Positions 43,945 to 52,754 of a stretch of 64,000 bases of DNA are shown one piece after another; positions within the stretch are counted from its first letter, which is position 1; the number at the start of each line of letters is the position of its first letter. The notes below the pieces were generated by a model, which was not told the origin of the DNA, searched no databases, and saw only the letters and a list, made by a program, of their open reading frames with translations. Both the position numbers and the translations under genes were made by a program. Source of the DNA: an uncultured Bacteroides sp. (GTDB taxonomy: Bacteria; Bacteroidota; Bacteroidia; Cytophagales; Cyclobacteriaceae); NCBI GenBank assembly GCA_902168185.1, contig CABHOV010000072.1:62001-126000 (forward strand). Direction: 5' to 3'.

Positions 43945-44682
43945 TTACGGTAATTTAGCCACGAGCTGTTCAGGAAGCAAACGCAGAATGTGATAGATGA
44001 TTTTCCATTTGAATCCCGGAACGATCGTAAATGAATTCCCGGGATCGGCAACAGACTTCGCAATGAACGCTGGCTCGAGCATAAGTGATTCGGGCAAGTT
44101 TAAGCCGGCCGTCATCTTGCTTCGAATATAGCCTGCAACAATCACGTTCACGGCAACACCGCGCCCAAAGAGATGCTGACGAAGACCCGCCAGGTATTGC
44201 GTGAACGCAGACTTGGTGCTGCCATAGATAAAATTACTCTTGCGTCCGCGAACTCCAGAGAGCGATGAAAGTCCTACAATGCGCTCCAAATTCTTATTCG
44301 AAGCATCGGTGGCTATAATATTCAGAATTGAAACGGCACCGCAATAATGTACCTTCATCATTTGAAAACTTCCCTCCCAATCAAGCAGGGCTTGTAAGTT
44401 ATCCTTTAAAAAACCTGCTGCATATACCACGATGTGAGGTTTTACAGCGAGTCCGCTATAAAACGCAGCGTGCGTTTCGAATGCAGCGGCGTCAAAGTAA
44501 CATATCTCAATTTTCTCTTGCGGTATAGCGCGGTCTTGTATAAAACGATGAAGTTGATCAGTACTACGTGAGGCAGCGATCACACGATATCCTTTCTCTA
44601 TATATAGTACAATAGCCTCTTTCGCTACGTCTGAATTTGCACCGAGTATAAGTACGGTCTTGTCTGAATTTTCGGAAGGCAT
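43945..44682 (-). CDS. short-chain dehydrogenase/reductase
   Basis: A 245-residue SDR protein. The nucleotide-binding motif GANSDVAKEA is near residue 14, GLSSLSG supplies the catalytic Ser, and YGSTK holds the catalytic Tyr and Lys. The C-terminus is short. SDRs of this class oxidise or reduce hydroxyl/keto groups with NAD(P). The gene lies 9 bp downstream of the unknown 735-residue protein gene and so belongs to that operon. Confidence 0.88.
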   Translation of the reverse strand: MPSENSDKTVLILGANSDVAKEAIVLYIEKGYRVIAASRSTDQLHRFIQDRAIPQEKIEICYFDAAAFETHAAFYSGLAVKPHIVVYAAGFLKDNLQALLDWEGSFQMMKVHYCGAVSILNIIATDASNKNLERIVGLSSLSGVRGRKSNFIYGSTKSAFTQYLAGLRQHLFGRGVAVNVIVAGYIRSKMTAGLNLPESLMLEPAFIAKSVADPGNSFTIVPGFKWKIIYHILRLLPEQLVAKLP

Positions 44683-44691
44683 ATATTCTGG

Positions 44692-46899
44692 TTAGAGATT
44701 AGCGGCAGCAATATCTTTCAAGGTGAGGCAATTTCTGCGCATATAAAACTCGGTGTCGCTATACGTTTCGTATTGCTGCGCATATGCTTTTACATCTTTG
44801 GATACACTGAGCACCGCTATCATATACAGTATCTTTGCTTTATTTTCTTTTTGTTCTTCAAACGCCAAAGCCTTTTTATAATACTCCAGGGCTATGGACT
44901 TCGCCTTTTTATAAACACCCTCATCCGGGGTTATGCTGCCCCATCCGTAGCTGATCATAAACCATGAGTTGTCTGTAAAATTATACCAGGCATTCGCCAG
45001 CAACAAGTAGTTGTGCTTTTTCTTTGACACATCAGCGGCAACCTCCCGCTCCAACGCATACATCCTTTCCAGTATTTCCCTTTTGTTATACGTTGTCATG
45101 GTAGGCTCAGTCAATAACTCGCTGTTGGCTACAAACGGATCGCTGTCAATGTAAAAGGATGCGTTGGTGAAGCTGAACCAAAACGAGTCCGGTATATCTT
45201 TCAAGACAAGCATTGCATTTTTAACATCACCTTTCCGGAGATGTTTGGCCGATAGCAGATCAAGCAGGTAATACTTGTTTATGTACGGCTTCAGGAGCGT
45301 TTCCTCCAGTGCGTTTTTACCTTTGCGATCATACGTCTCAAGAAGCTTGTTTAAATCTTCAATCGAAGCATAACGATCCAAGTAGCTGATCATGGAATAT
45401 TCAAATGTATTCGAATGACACGTGGAACAGAACTTGTTCACTGCATAATTATCGAATAGTCCCGCCAGGTGAACCATTCCTTTCTTCGCAAAAGTATAGC
45501 GCAAATAGGAACTCAGTGAATATAGTATCTTTTGTGATTCAAATTTAAGCTCTCGCTGATCCAGCAATTGCTGGTATAGCTTTCCAATTTCATCCTGAAC
45601 GTTTGAATCCGCTATATCGTTTTTAAGGGTCAGCAAAACAAGTTTAAATACCGTTAACTGAAAAGCCTGTTCTGCGCCTGATGGTTTAATGCGAGCTATA
45701 TATTTTTCTGCCTGTACTGCATCGCCTTTGATGAGGTTGAGACAGGCAAGTGAAAAATTATAATATACCGGATGAGACTTGGCTATAGATTGCATTTCCT
45801 CCAGGGCGGTGATAAAATTTTTCAGGTATTCGTAATCGCGCTGCCAGTTTTGCATCAACGGTTCATCATCGTCACCCCAATAACTTTCTGTAACGATTTC
45901 ACTATTGGCGAACTTGGTTGTTTCCAGCCAATCTTCCAGCTTATTGATTTCCCGACTGATGAGCAGGGGTAAGTGTCTGTGCGTTGGCAAGAATTGATAT
46001 ACTTTTAAAATCCCATCCAGCGATCGCCCGGGATTAATGACTTCACGCATCAGGTATATATCGGCTCGCTCCTCGTCATTTTTAGCAAGCGCTATCACCG
46101 CATCAAAATTCTTCGATGAAAAGTACTGCTTGGAGGCAAACATCTTATTGCTTGAATGTGAAAACACCAGGGCGTGCAGGTAGTTGGCCGAATCCATTTT
46201 ATTCTCACGCTCCAGCACCATGGATTTATAGTGCATAGCCCACCAATCCAGCACGGTTCTCTCCTTAACGTTTTTAAAGTATTGATTATATACTTTATGG
46301 AAGAGTATAGAGTCCGCGGAATAGAACGCGAGCTTCGTTAATTGAAAGGCATACTTTTTTTGAAAGAACGGATTGGTTTCCTTTTTAAGAAGATCAATTA
46401 CCTCCTGTGTTGTCTCGTTAAATTTAATATCAACGTCTCTCTTTATAGCCTCATCCTCTTCCCATGCCGAAGACCAGCCGGTAACCGCTTCACTGCTTCT
46501 GGCTATATCGAAGTATCTTTTGAAATCCGGCTTCCTCTGGATCTCCTTGTAAAATTCATTATGCTGGAGAGCGGAATCACTCAAGCTTCCAAATAGACAA
46601 TCAAAGGCCTGGTCAACACGTACCGATACCTTTGTGGCGCGTACCCATTCCGTTGCAAGGACCATCTCATCGTCAGCTGAAAATGTTGTGCCATCCAGGT
46701 AGTTGAGCTTACCATTGTAAAAGAAGCTCCACCAGGATTTATCCTGGAGCAGATCGGGATTGAAAAGCATATAGCGGAGCTCCTCCGGCTCGGGTCCGTA
46801 CCAGCAAGCCTTCACATCAGCTCCGGTCGGAAAGAGCAGCAAAGCGCTAAAAAGAATCGAATATAGCTTTGATTTCTTTCGAATGTTTTTGAAGATCAT
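44692..46899 (-). CDS. exported 735-residue protein of unknown function
   Basis: Not recognised as a named family. It has an N-terminal hydrophobic signal (LYSILFSALLLFPTGADVKA), a conserved-looking start of the mature part (CWYGPEPEELRYMLFNP), and then a long helical body with repeated Ala/Leu/Tyr pairs that suggests TPR-like repeats. A Cys pair (FCSTCHSN) lies in the middle. It overlaps the upstream lipoprotein gene by 53 bp and is followed after 9 bp by the SDR gene. The tight coupling suggests it works with the lipoprotein. Confidence 0.75.
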   Translation of the reverse strand: MIFKNIRKKSKLYSILFSALLLFPTGADVKACWYGPEPEELRYMLFNPDLLQDKSWWSFFYNGKLNYLDGTTFSADDEMVLATEWVRATKVSVRVDQAFDCLFGSLSDSALQHNEFYKEIQRKPDFKRYFDIARSSEAVTGWSSAWEEDEAIKRDVDIKFNETTQEVIDLLKKETNPFFQKKYAFQLTKLAFYSADSILFHKVYNQYFKNVKERTVLDWWAMHYKSMVLERENKMDSANYLHALVFSHSSNKMFASKQYFSSKNFDAVIALAKNDEERADIYLMREVINPGRSLDGILKVYQFLPTHRHLPLLISREINKLEDWLETTKFANSEIVTESYWGDDDEPLMQNWQRDYEYLKNFITALEEMQSIAKSHPVYYNFSLACLNLIKGDAVQAEKYIARIKPSGAEQAFQLTVFKLVLLTLKNDIADSNVQDEIGKLYQQLLDQRELKFESQKILYSLSSYLRYTFAKKGMVHLAGLFDNYAVNKFCSTCHSNTFEYSMISYLDRYASIEDLNKLLETYDRKGKNALEETLLKPYINKYYLLDLLSAKHLRKGDVKNAMLVLKDIPDSFWFSFTNASFYIDSDPFVANSELLTEPTMTTYNKREILERMYALEREVAADVSKKKHNYLLLANAWYNFTDNSWFMISYGWGSITPDEGVYKKAKSIALEYYKKALAFEEQKENKAKILYMIAVLSVSKDVKAYAQQYETYSDTEFYMRRNCLTLKDIAAANL

Positions 46900-48013
46900 A
46901 CCTGTTCAAGTGATAGAGACTTATAATAGCTTCCTTATTATTCTTGTGTGCCGCGAGCCAACCGGCCAACTCCTTCACGGCCTCCAGGTCTGGCTGTTCA
47001 AACCTGATCTCATCGCCCTTTCGGATAAATATACCTTCGTTGGTATATCCATACACGAAATCTTCCAGTACAACCGATACGTTGGTCTCTTCATTTCTCG
47101 GACCTATAAAAGATTGGTAGTCTTCCTGCAAGGTGAAAGCAGAAAGTATATTTTTAAATTCTTTGTTACCGCTATATAATACGGCCCATTCAAAAACCGG
47201 CAAAGCATAATCAAGCGGTATAGGATATTCACCGGCATCCAAATAAGACATGACTTCCTGGTGATCGAAAATAGAATTCTTTGTGTCTGCGCTCTTTATA
47301 TTTCCTGCATTGTAACACATCAGCATGCCTCTCTTAACCGGTGGCAATCCGGCTTCCTTTGGATATTTATACTGATATAGCCGGATGGTGGAAGATATCA
47401 ATTGTTGTTCAAAAAGCTTCTTGGATTCTTCAAGAAAAGCAAAGTATTTATCTTTTGTACTTTTAGTCCAGTCACAATCAAACTGTATCTGCTTTATCTT
47501 TTTCACCCGCGCTATATAGATTGAGTCATGCCTTTGCTGTTCATCAAAATTCCTGGACTTGAGGTTATACGGATTTTGCTCCCACCATTCTTCTTCATAA
47601 AGATCGGTGCCATACCTTCCCATCAGCATCGCGTTCAACTTCCCCATCAGCTTTTTATACACTTGCCGGGCTAAGTCTGCCGACTGAGTTTTATCAAGAT
47701 GCGTAAACGTTTCATTCGTAATAAAGACAACCGGTACCATCTCCGTTGTGTCGTCAAAAGTATAGTATGTTTCGATTGGCGATACGGGGACGGGCGCGTG
47801 AGCCGACTCACTCCAATCCACATCGAAGAAGCGGATATAGAGCTTACTCACGTGGAGAGATTCATACACCGAATCCTGGCGAGGGAAATCATACAGGCTC
47901 GTTTGCCAATAATAAAACGCGTTTCGATTGGATTGACCAGAGGCCTTATCAGCGTTATCAGTGCCACATGCAAACAAGAGAAGGATGAATCCAGCGAAAC
48001 TAAGTCGGTACAT
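46847..48013 (-). CDS. lipoprotein of unknown function
   Basis: A 388-residue lipoprotein; lipobox LLFAC at residue 16. The mature part has segments such as IQFDCDWTKSTKDKYFAFLEES and MCYNAGNI that recall (alpha/beta)8 glycoside-hydrolase-like proteins of the DUF3142 sort; this resemblance is by eye only. It is the first gene of an operon: its 3' end overlaps the start of the 735-residue protein gene by 53 bp. Confidence 0.75.
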   Translation of the reverse strand: MYRLSFAGFILLLFACGTDNADKASGQSNRNAFYYWQTSLYDFPRQDSVYESLHVSKLYIRFFDVDWSESAHAPVPVSPIETYYTFDDTTEMVPVVFITNETFTHLDKTQSADLARQVYKKLMGKLNAMLMGRYGTDLYEEEWWEQNPYNLKSRNFDEQQRHDSIYIARVKKIKQIQFDCDWTKSTKDKYFAFLEESKKLFEQQLISSTIRLYQYKYPKEAGLPPVKRGMLMCYNAGNIKSADTKNSIFDHQEVMSYLDAGEYPIPLDYALPVFEWAVLYSGNKEFKNILSAFTLQEDYQSFIGPRNEETNVSVVLEDFVYGYTNEGIFIRKGDEIRFEQPDLEAVKELAGWLAAHKNNKEAIISLYHLNRYDLQKHSKEIKAIFDSF

Positions 48014-48208
48014 TTATAGACTTGAATAGATTGTTAAATTAGAAAAAAGTATTTCCATGGAACAAGCACAACCGAATATAAAGATCAGTCATTTTTTTGC
48101 TTCCTGCACGCTGCACCAATCCAGAACGTACCATGCTGTATAGAAGTGTTACAAGCGTTCAACTATTTTTTTCAATGAAGCAATGTACCGATCACGATCT
48201 GTATAAAT

Positions 48209-48233
48209 AAAAAACCCCGGATTTGATCCGGGG
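48209..48233 (-). terminator. intrinsic terminator, leftward
   Basis: Perfect 8-bp G/C-rich stem (48215-48222 with 48226-48233), 3-base loop and six U on the minus strand. It ends either the candidate small RNA or the lipoprotein transcript from 48462. Confidence 0.88.
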
Positions 48234-48300
48234 CAAAGGGTACGGTAGAGAGGGTCTACTAGGGTTGACGGGAACCGTACACTTCAATTTAACCTAAAAC
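48209..48300 (-). ncRNA. candidate small RNA or terminated leader
   Basis: On the minus strand, GTACGGT (reverse of 48274-48280) pairs with ACCGTAC (reverse of 48240-48246) around 27 bases, followed directly by a strong terminator (CCCCGGAT/ATCCGGGG with 3-base loop, then six U). Upstream, TAATCTGT near 48310 is a possible -7 element. This fits a small RNA of about 90-100 nt, or a 5' leader that terminates 195 bp before the lipoprotein gene. No known family was recognised. Confidence 0.4.
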
Positions 48301-48461
48301 CTAAATACAGATTACCAACTACAGACATTTATTCAACAAATGTATAGAGCCTGGTATGTACAGTTCAATGTGCAAATGACTATTCCGGTACCGTTATTTA
48401 ACGGAGAATCCTGGCCATAAAAATATACTTACCGGTATAAGAATGAACCAGAAGGCGATGA

Positions 48462-49127
48462 TTACAGATTCTCAATCTTTACAAGATTCCACACATATGC
48501 TTCGTCTTCGGAATTCGTGGAGTACTGAATTAACCCGATGCCCTTGGCAACAAACGCTTCTCCTGTATATTTCTCCTCTTCGCCGAAAAGCGGAATATAG
48601 GCGTGGTTTGTTCCCATGGTTGATGTGGTGCTGAACTTCAATGCCGGAACTATAGTATCACCCCATCGAAATGCGGTATCCTTCTGAAAGGTCTCGCGTG
48701 AATTAAAAACTGATTTTGTGTTATCATCTGTCACAAAGCGCGCTTTGATCTTTAGACCTTTATACTTCGTGTCATCCTCTACATTGCGGAATTCAATGAT
48801 CTCGCCCTTTACTTTGCCCAGCGTATCATATGAAGAGTAGAAATACCATTCCGTTAACTGCCTGTGGCTTTTCGTTATTTCGTATTTTCGTTCATAATAA
48901 AGTTGTCCGTTGGTATAACCTCTTTCGATCAGGAACTGGTTGCCATTTTCTTCTCCCAGTGTCAGCTTCACGCCCAACGTCTCTCCTTCCGGTGTACGCT
49001 CAAAGGTAAACAGCTTTCCATTGCCAATCGAATCTATAGGATAATCATACTCACCTAGTGACTCTACCGGTTCATACCTTGAACAACCCCACAGAATCGC
49101 TGCCGCCAGAAATACAAATCGGTACAT
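48462..49127 (-). CDS. lipoprotein of unknown function
   Basis: A 221-residue lipoprotein (lipobox AILWGC, Cys15). The mature protein is predicted mostly beta, with many aromatic and charged strands (YYERKYEITKSHRQLTEWYFYSS in parts). No family was recognised. It stands alone: a leftward terminator follows about 230 bp after its stop. Confidence 0.75.
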   Translation of the reverse strand: MYRFVFLAAAILWGCSRYEPVESLGEYDYPIDSIGNGKLFTFERTPEGETLGVKLTLGEENGNQFLIERGYTNGQLYYERKYEITKSHRQLTEWYFYSSYDTLGKVKGEIIEFRNVEDDTKYKGLKIKARFVTDDNTKSVFNSRETFQKDTAFRWGDTIVPALKFSTTSTMGTNHAYIPLFGEEEKYTGEAFVAKGIGLIQYSTNSEDEAYVWNLVKIENL

Positions 49128-49197
49128 ATATAGTATAGAAGATCAATCTTCTAGATAGCTAAAATTATCCGCACTGTATACAGATCGAACAAAAAAA

Positions 49198-49998
49198 TTA
49201 AAACAACGAAACTCCGTACGATTCCAGAAACGCTGCACGGGCGTATGCATAGGATGCGTAGCCATAACCTTTATCGCCCCACTCTTCCGTGCCCCAACTG
49301 TTGCGGATTATAAAATGGTTCTTTGTGTACCCTACAATAGCAACTGCATGACCTCCGTATGTAGGACTGGTATATTTGGTTAGTTTACCTTTGGTATTGC
49401 CAGCATTATACCACGTATCATCAACATCCAGCGCGGTAAACACTGGCCCATTGCTGGCGATCCATTTCTTCCAGTTCTCAAGCCTGTCACCAGTGTGTAA
49501 ATTATAGTATGCCCTGATTTTAAAGGCTGAAGCCCGCGAATAGAATATATCTTCTTTCTCAGGATTAAGCTTGCCGCTGCCGAAAGGAAGATCTTCATCC
49601 AGTACACATCCATATTTACGAGCAATGTCAAGTGCCGCCTTCAGCGAAGTGCCGGCTTCCTCTATAAATGTAGTGGGCCGCGAAGTAAACTCATCTTCCT
49701 CCTTGGACGCCATCCATATAAACCGGGTAGATAACAATTTCGTCTTGGGCAATTTACCGGCTTCAACAAAATGCCAGCGCAATACGGAGTCTGCCAGCGA
49801 CCAGCCCACACACGATCCTGTAGCTCCCTGATCGTTAATCTTCCACCACGCTTCCCGCAGATCTTTACCGGATGGTAATTTCCCGGCACTGAACACATCG
49901 GATTTCTGCGCAGTCGCGATGTCCCAATCTTTGTCTGTATTTACAGAAGGAACTATATTGAGGATGCGCTTGGATGAGGGTATTTTTTTCTTGGCCAT
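49198..49998 (-). CDS. papain-like (C1 family) cysteine protease
   Basis: A 266-residue C1 peptidase. Catalytic residues are visible: Gln57 and Cys63 in NDQGATGSCVGWS, His217 in YGGHAVAIVGY and Asn233 in IRNSWG. It lacks both a signal peptide and an inhibitory propeptide, beginning with a basic MAKKKIPSSKR segment, so it is either cytoplasmic or exported by a non-classical route. A strong hairpin (50034-50078) lies in its presumed 5' leader. Confidence 0.92.
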   Translation of the reverse strand: MAKKKIPSSKRILNIVPSVNTDKDWDIATAQKSDVFSAGKLPSGKDLREAWWKINDQGATGSCVGWSLADSVLRWHFVEAGKLPKTKLLSTRFIWMASKEEDEFTSRPTTFIEEAGTSLKAALDIARKYGCVLDEDLPFGSGKLNPEKEDIFYSRASAFKIRAYYNLHTGDRLENWKKWIASNGPVFTALDVDDTWYNAGNTKGKLTKYTSPTYGGHAVAIVGYTKNHFIIRNSWGTEEWGDKGYGYASYAYARAAFLESYGVSLF

Positions 49999-50033
49999 AC
50001 ATTAAAACGGTTAGGATTGAGGGTTCGTAAACT

Positions 50034-50078
50034 AAAAAAGTCCATCATCGCCTTTCTTTCAAAAGGTGTTGATGGACT
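50034..50078 (-). terminator. terminator-like hairpin upstream of the protease gene
   Basis: AGTCCATCA (50039-50047) pairs with TGATGGACT (50070-50078), and inner GCCTTT/AAAGG pairs lengthen the stem. On the minus strand a U-run follows. It lies 36 bp before the protease start and no other leftward gene is nearby upstream, so it may act as a leader attenuator. Confidence 0.55.
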
Positions 50079-50188
50079 CTGCATCGAATATAGTAAAAAG
50101 AAATTTATAGATGAAAATAATATAGATATATAATAGTATATCCTATACTAAGCGCTCCTGCTATGCGTTAACATGGTAACCCTACTCT

Positions 50189-50899
50189 ATGATTAAACCT
50201 TGGTTGTCCCCGTTGTCACTGGCAGTATTACTATTGTTTTTACTCTCGTGTGCAAAGCCGTTGTTTGTGTCGCACTTGTCACCTGAAGGAATCGCGCTCA
50301 CAAAGAAAAAAGGGTATGGCATGCCGACCCATAATTACTTCTCCCGCTTCATTTGCTTTGACGAAAAGTGTTTAAAGAAAGCAGCCTATATAAAGAAACA
50401 ACGAAGTCACCGGTTTAAAGGATATAAAGATGGAGGAAAACCACCCCGGAGTATACCGCGTAACAACACCATACCTTCACCGGACTCAACAGTTATAGCA
50501 CGGCAAGAGAGTCCTGTAAAAGAATCATTGAACAGTGCTGTTCCAACTCCCGATAGTATCATCGTTTTGAATGAAGTTCTGTTTGAGGTGGACAGCTATA
50601 AACTTAGACCGGAGATCTTTCCAAAGCTTGATTCCGTTGCTTCTTTTGTAAACAGTAAATCAGGCCTTACTATTTCTATCTCCGGACATACCGATAATAC
50701 AGGCACTGAAAATCACAATGCTCAGTTGTCGGAAAACCGCGCAGCTGCCATTGCAACGTATCTGATTCGGAAAGGAGTAAAATCGGATTGGGTTACCTCT
50801 AAAGGATATGGCAGTACTGTTCCGGTAATGAGTAATGATACTGCGGAAGGGAGACTAAAAAACAGAAGAGTAGAAATTTTAATTCACAACCGAAGATAG
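50189..50899 (+). CDS. OmpA-family lipoprotein
   Basis: A 236-residue lipoprotein (lipobox LLSC, Cys21). A basic, Pro-rich linker (about 60-115) leads to a C-terminal OmpA-C peptidoglycan-binding domain: ILNEVLFEVDSYKLRPE-like start, SGHTDNTGTENHNAQLSENRA and GRLKNRRVEI (in parts). It anchors the outer membrane to peptidoglycan. A separate promoter follows before the TldD-like gene. Confidence 0.92.
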   Translation: MIKPWLSPLSLAVLLLFLLSCAKPLFVSHLSPEGIALTKKKGYGMPTHNYFSRFICFDEKCLKKAAYIKKQRSHRFKGYKDGGKPPRSIPRNNTIPSPDSTVIARQESPVKESLNSAVPTPDSIIVLNEVLFEVDSYKLRPEIFPKLDSVASFVNSKSGLTISISGHTDNTGTENHNAQLSENRAAAIATYLIRKGVKSDWVTSKGYGSTVPVMSNDTAEGRLKNRRVEILIHNRR

Positions 50900-50933
50900 T
50901 GATCGCTATACGGGCTACAAAAGTCATGTGAGA

Positions 50934-50964
50934 TTTTGTCTTCACCTGTTTTTAGGATATTTTG
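50934..50964 (+). promoter_or_regulatory. putative promoter of the TldD-like pair
   Basis: TTTTG (50934-50938), 19 bases, then TATTTTG (50958-50964), close to the Bacteroidota TTTG/TAnnTTTG arrangement. It lies about 90 bp before the chosen start at 51057 and supports starting the protein there rather than at 50928, which would place the promoter inside the gene. Confidence 0.45.
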
Positions 50965-51056
50965 CTCACGCAATAGAAGTCTCTCCTTTTCAAATAATTC
51001 TAACCTTAAACTTTTTAAGATTGGTGAACGTATTTCAAGGCTTTTCCGCAAGACGG

Positions 51057-52742
51057 ATGTTTATATGCCTTTCACTATTTTCAGTCTCATCTTCCGTGTG
51101 GGCACAGCAGGATTCGTTGATGAACATTCTCCAGGGCGAGCTCACCAGAAGTATGCAGGAATTGAAAAAGGCTACAACCCCTGCATACTATATTGACTAT
51201 AGGGTGCATGATATACAGTATGCCCATCTTCAAGCTTCTTTTGGAAGTCTCACACAATCTGTTTCCAATAAAAACCGCGTGCTCATGACACGGGTAAAAG
51301 TCGGTGACTATAAATTTGACAACACACATCCGATGTCTCTTCGGGAGATGAACTATATGCCTGGATCGGGTGGCTCAGGAAGAGCGATGCTTCCCTATGA
51401 AAATGATGCACTTGCTATAAAATATGGTGTATGGACTGCTACACAAGGTGAATACAAGCAAGCGCTTGAAACGTATAAATCCGTGAAGGCTTCCTCCGAA
51501 CGAGTCGGTGCACAACCTTCGGTGATTCCTGATTTTTCAAATGAACAGCCTGCCTCCTACTATGAGCCTCCGTTGCCTGACTTTTCAACTACTGTTAACT
51601 TAACCGTATGGCAGGAGAAAATCAAAAAATATTCCGCGTTGTTCCTGCAGAATAAAGACCTGGTAACAGCCGATGTAAATTTAAGTGTAACGGCAGAGCG
51701 CAAATATTTTCTATCCACGGAAAATACGAAGATCGCGCAAAACAGTACTGCAGTATATATGAATATAGCAGCGAGTATACGCGCCACGGACGGTGACATA
51801 GTACCGCTGCACATTTCGTATTATGCTGCCATGCCGGAAGGACTGCCCGGTGACGAGAAGATCATGGAGGATGTAAAAAAAATGATCGCTACACTTGTGA
51901 AGCTTCAGAACGCCCCGCTGGCAGAACCCTATAGCGGACCTGCTATACTGGTAGCACAGACAGCCGGCGTATTTTTTCATGAGATCTTCGGACATCGTAT
52001 CGAGGGACATCGCCTGAAGAATGAAGAGGACGGACAAACGTTTAAAGCAAAAGTAGGTGAACTTGTATTACCAAAAACACTAAATGTATATTTTGATCCA
52101 ACCTTGCATGCGGTAGCAGGAAAACCGGTCAACGGCTGGTTTCAATATGATGATGAAGGTATAAAAAGCCAGCGCGTGAATGTTGTTGAGAAAGGTATAC
52201 TTAAGAATTTCCTGATGTCACGTACCCCGCTTGAAAATTTTGCTCATTCCAATGGACATGGAAGAGCATCTGTCGGAGCAGATCCGGTATCCCGGCAATC
52301 GAACCTGGTTGTTGAAACGGACAAGCCGGTATCCATGACCGACTTGCGCAAGATGCTGATCAAAGAATGCAACAAGCAAGGCAAAGCATACGGCTATTTA
52401 TTTAAAGATGTAGTGGGTGGCTTCACCGTGACAGACCGGTATAATCCAAATGCGTTCAATATTTTTCCAACGGAAGTATACCGGATCTATACCGATGGAA
52501 GGCCTGATGAGTTGGTACGCGGTGTAGACCTGATCGGCACTCCCCTTGCCATGTTTGCTGAAATACAGGCTGCAGCAAATGACCGTGACGTATTTATAGG
52601 TTTCTGCGGAGCGGAGTCCGGCAGCGTTCCGGTGAGCGCTTCTTCTCCTTCACTGTTTGTACGAAGAATAGAGACTCAAAAGAAACCTAAAGAACACCTG
52701 GAGACCATGCTGTTGGAACGTCCGGGATCTGTTAATCCTTAA
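51057..52742 (+). CDS. exported TldD-like metallopeptidase (HExxxH)
   Basis: A 561-residue protein of the TldD/PmbA family. The start at 51057 gives a clean signal peptide (MFICLSLFSVSSSVWAQQ). The zinc motif HEIFGH is near residues 308-313, with GHRL following, as in TldD, the catalytic half of the TldD/TldE protease. Further family motifs are VNVVEKGILKNFLMSRTP and NGHGRASVG. TldD proteins are normally cytoplasmic, so the signal peptide is notable. The paralogue gene starts 12 bp downstream. Confidence 0.88.
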   Translation: MFICLSLFSVSSSVWAQQDSLMNILQGELTRSMQELKKATTPAYYIDYRVHDIQYAHLQASFGSLTQSVSNKNRVLMTRVKVGDYKFDNTHPMSLREMNYMPGSGGSGRAMLPYENDALAIKYGVWTATQGEYKQALETYKSVKASSERVGAQPSVIPDFSNEQPASYYEPPLPDFSTTVNLTVWQEKIKKYSALFLQNKDLVTADVNLSVTAERKYFLSTENTKIAQNSTAVYMNIAASIRATDGDIVPLHISYYAAMPEGLPGDEKIMEDVKKMIATLVKLQNAPLAEPYSGPAILVAQTAGVFFHEIFGHRIEGHRLKNEEDGQTFKAKVGELVLPKTLNVYFDPTLHAVAGKPVNGWFQYDDEGIKSQRVNVVEKGILKNFLMSRTPLENFAHSNGHGRASVGADPVSRQSNLVVETDKPVSMTDLRKMLIKECNKQGKAYGYLFKDVVGGFTVTDRYNPNAFNIFPTEVYRIYTDGRPDELVRGVDLIGTPLAMFAEIQAAANDRDVFIGFCGAESGSVPVSASSPSLFVRRIETQKKPKEHLETMLLERPGSVNP

Positions 52743-52754
52743 TGCATATATACC

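Larger units (their letters stand above)
48014..48461. other. intergenic region with structured RNA candidate
   Basis: About 450 bp without a protein gene. It holds a terminator and an upstream inverted repeat on the minus strand (48209-48300), listed separately. The rest shows no clear feature. Confidence 0.4.
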
